A stretch of DNA of 5,599 nt from JBDRAU01 sp043823315 (lineage in GTDB: Bacteria > Patescibacteriota > UBA1384 > DTJR01), in assembly GCA_043823315.1 (NCBI GenBank), contig JBDRAU010000016.1, positions 1 to 5,599 of the forward strand. The letters run 5' to 3'. The notes below the pieces were generated by a model. It ran no database searches, had not been told where the DNA came from, and saw nothing but the letters and a program-made list of their open reading frames with translations. The position numbers were made by a program, and so were the translations under genes. How positions within the stretch are numbered: position 1 is the stretch's first letter; each line of letters opens with the position of its first letter. Below are positions 5,488 through 5,599 of the stretch, in pieces.

Positions 5488-5599
5488 TTATGCTTCGAGG
5501 AAGGCCGATTTATCGGCCGCCTCGAGAAGACCCTTGATAAAAGTTCTCGACTGCGCTCGAACAATAATTTTATTTTCCATCTTCTTTGTCATTGCGAGC
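5488..5599 (-). CDS. Possible C-terminal end of an upstream gene (partial)
   Basis: On the minus strand a frame is open from the right edge to TAA at 5490-5488, about 37 codons, and ends 14 bases before the ligase start, a normal operon spacing. It contains internal ATGs (MTKK, MENK) and ends in LLEAADKSAFLEA. Most of it overlaps repeat sequence, including the hairpin at 5495-5525, so it may equally be a chance frame. If real, it is another protein whose C-terminus is made of a repeat, like the ligase. No family can be assigned. Confidence 0.3.
   Translation of the reverse strand, partial: LAMTKKMENKIIVRAQSRTFIKGLLEAADKSAFLEA
5495..5566 (+). repeat. Dispersed repeat, copy B, with a strong hairpin, upstream of the ligase gene
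   Basis: TCGAGG (5495-5500) pairs with CCTCGA (5520-5525), and inside it GGCCGA (5503-5508) pairs with TCGGCC (5513-5518) around a 4-base loop: 12 base pairs with a small internal loop. Beside it are TCGAGAAG, CCC, TAAAAGTTCTCGAC (5538-5551) and GCTCGAACAATA (5555-5566), shared with copy A at 4142-4217 in the opposite orientation. The hairpin lies about 22 bases before the ligase start and could affect its mRNA. Confidence 0.7.
5588..5599 (+). repeat. Start of a GTCATTGCGAGC repeat at the window edge
   Basis: GTCATTGCGAGC runs into the right edge. Its first ten bases repeat those at 1464-1473 and 1507-1516. Its complement, CTCGCAATGACAAAG, is close to CTCGAAATGACAAAG in the palindromic element at 2543-2557. 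The rest of the repeat lies outside the window. Confidence 0.45.

Noticed and set aside
1..5599. CRISPR array, tRNA or rRNA genes
   Set aside because: No regularly spaced direct repeats, cloverleaf-like stems with a conserved T-loop, or rRNA-like stretches were seen on either strand.

Overview
The window looks like part of a surface-glycan locus from an uncultivated bacterium. The best guess is a member of the Candidate Phyla Radiation (Patescibacteria). That guess rests on the mix of GT-C glycosyltransferases, the many palindromic repeats that run into coding ends, and an isolated Trp/Tyr-rich GC-rich gene of a kind I remember from those genomes. None of this was looked up. All supported genes read on the minus strand and use the standard bacterial code.

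Reading in the direction of transcription (high to low coordinates): the right edge (about 5488-5599) holds repeat sequence and perhaps the last codons of an upstream gene. Next comes an O-antigen ligase/polymerase-like membrane protein (4223-5473). Its stop overlaps the start of a GT39/ArnT-like membrane glycosyltransferase (2689-4230) by 8 bases. An intergenic region of about 285 bases (2404-2688) carries a large palindromic repeat, further repeat fragments and possible promoters. It leads into a GC-rich 218-codon gene of unknown function (1747-2403). A gene-free stretch (1240-1746) holds three hairpins, degraded repeats and a good sigma70-type promoter. That promoter points at the last gene (1-1239, continuing past the left edge), which joins a dolichol-phosphate-mannose-synthase-like GT2 domain to a DUF2723-like GT-C membrane domain.

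Taken together, the three glycan genes suggest this scheme: a sugar is loaded on a polyprenyl phosphate carrier on the cytoplasmic face, GT-C enzymes use lipid-linked sugars on the outer face, and a Wzy/WaaL-type enzyme polymerises or ligates the glycan. The substrates cannot be read from the sequence.

The most unusual features are: (1) the junction between the ligase and GT39 genes is built from two different repeat elements that encode the C-terminal tail of one protein and the N-terminal tail of the other; (2) one repeat family occurs at three places in the window; (3) a GC-rich Trp/Tyr-rich orphan gene sits in an AT-rich background between repeats; (4) the GT2/GT-C fusion.
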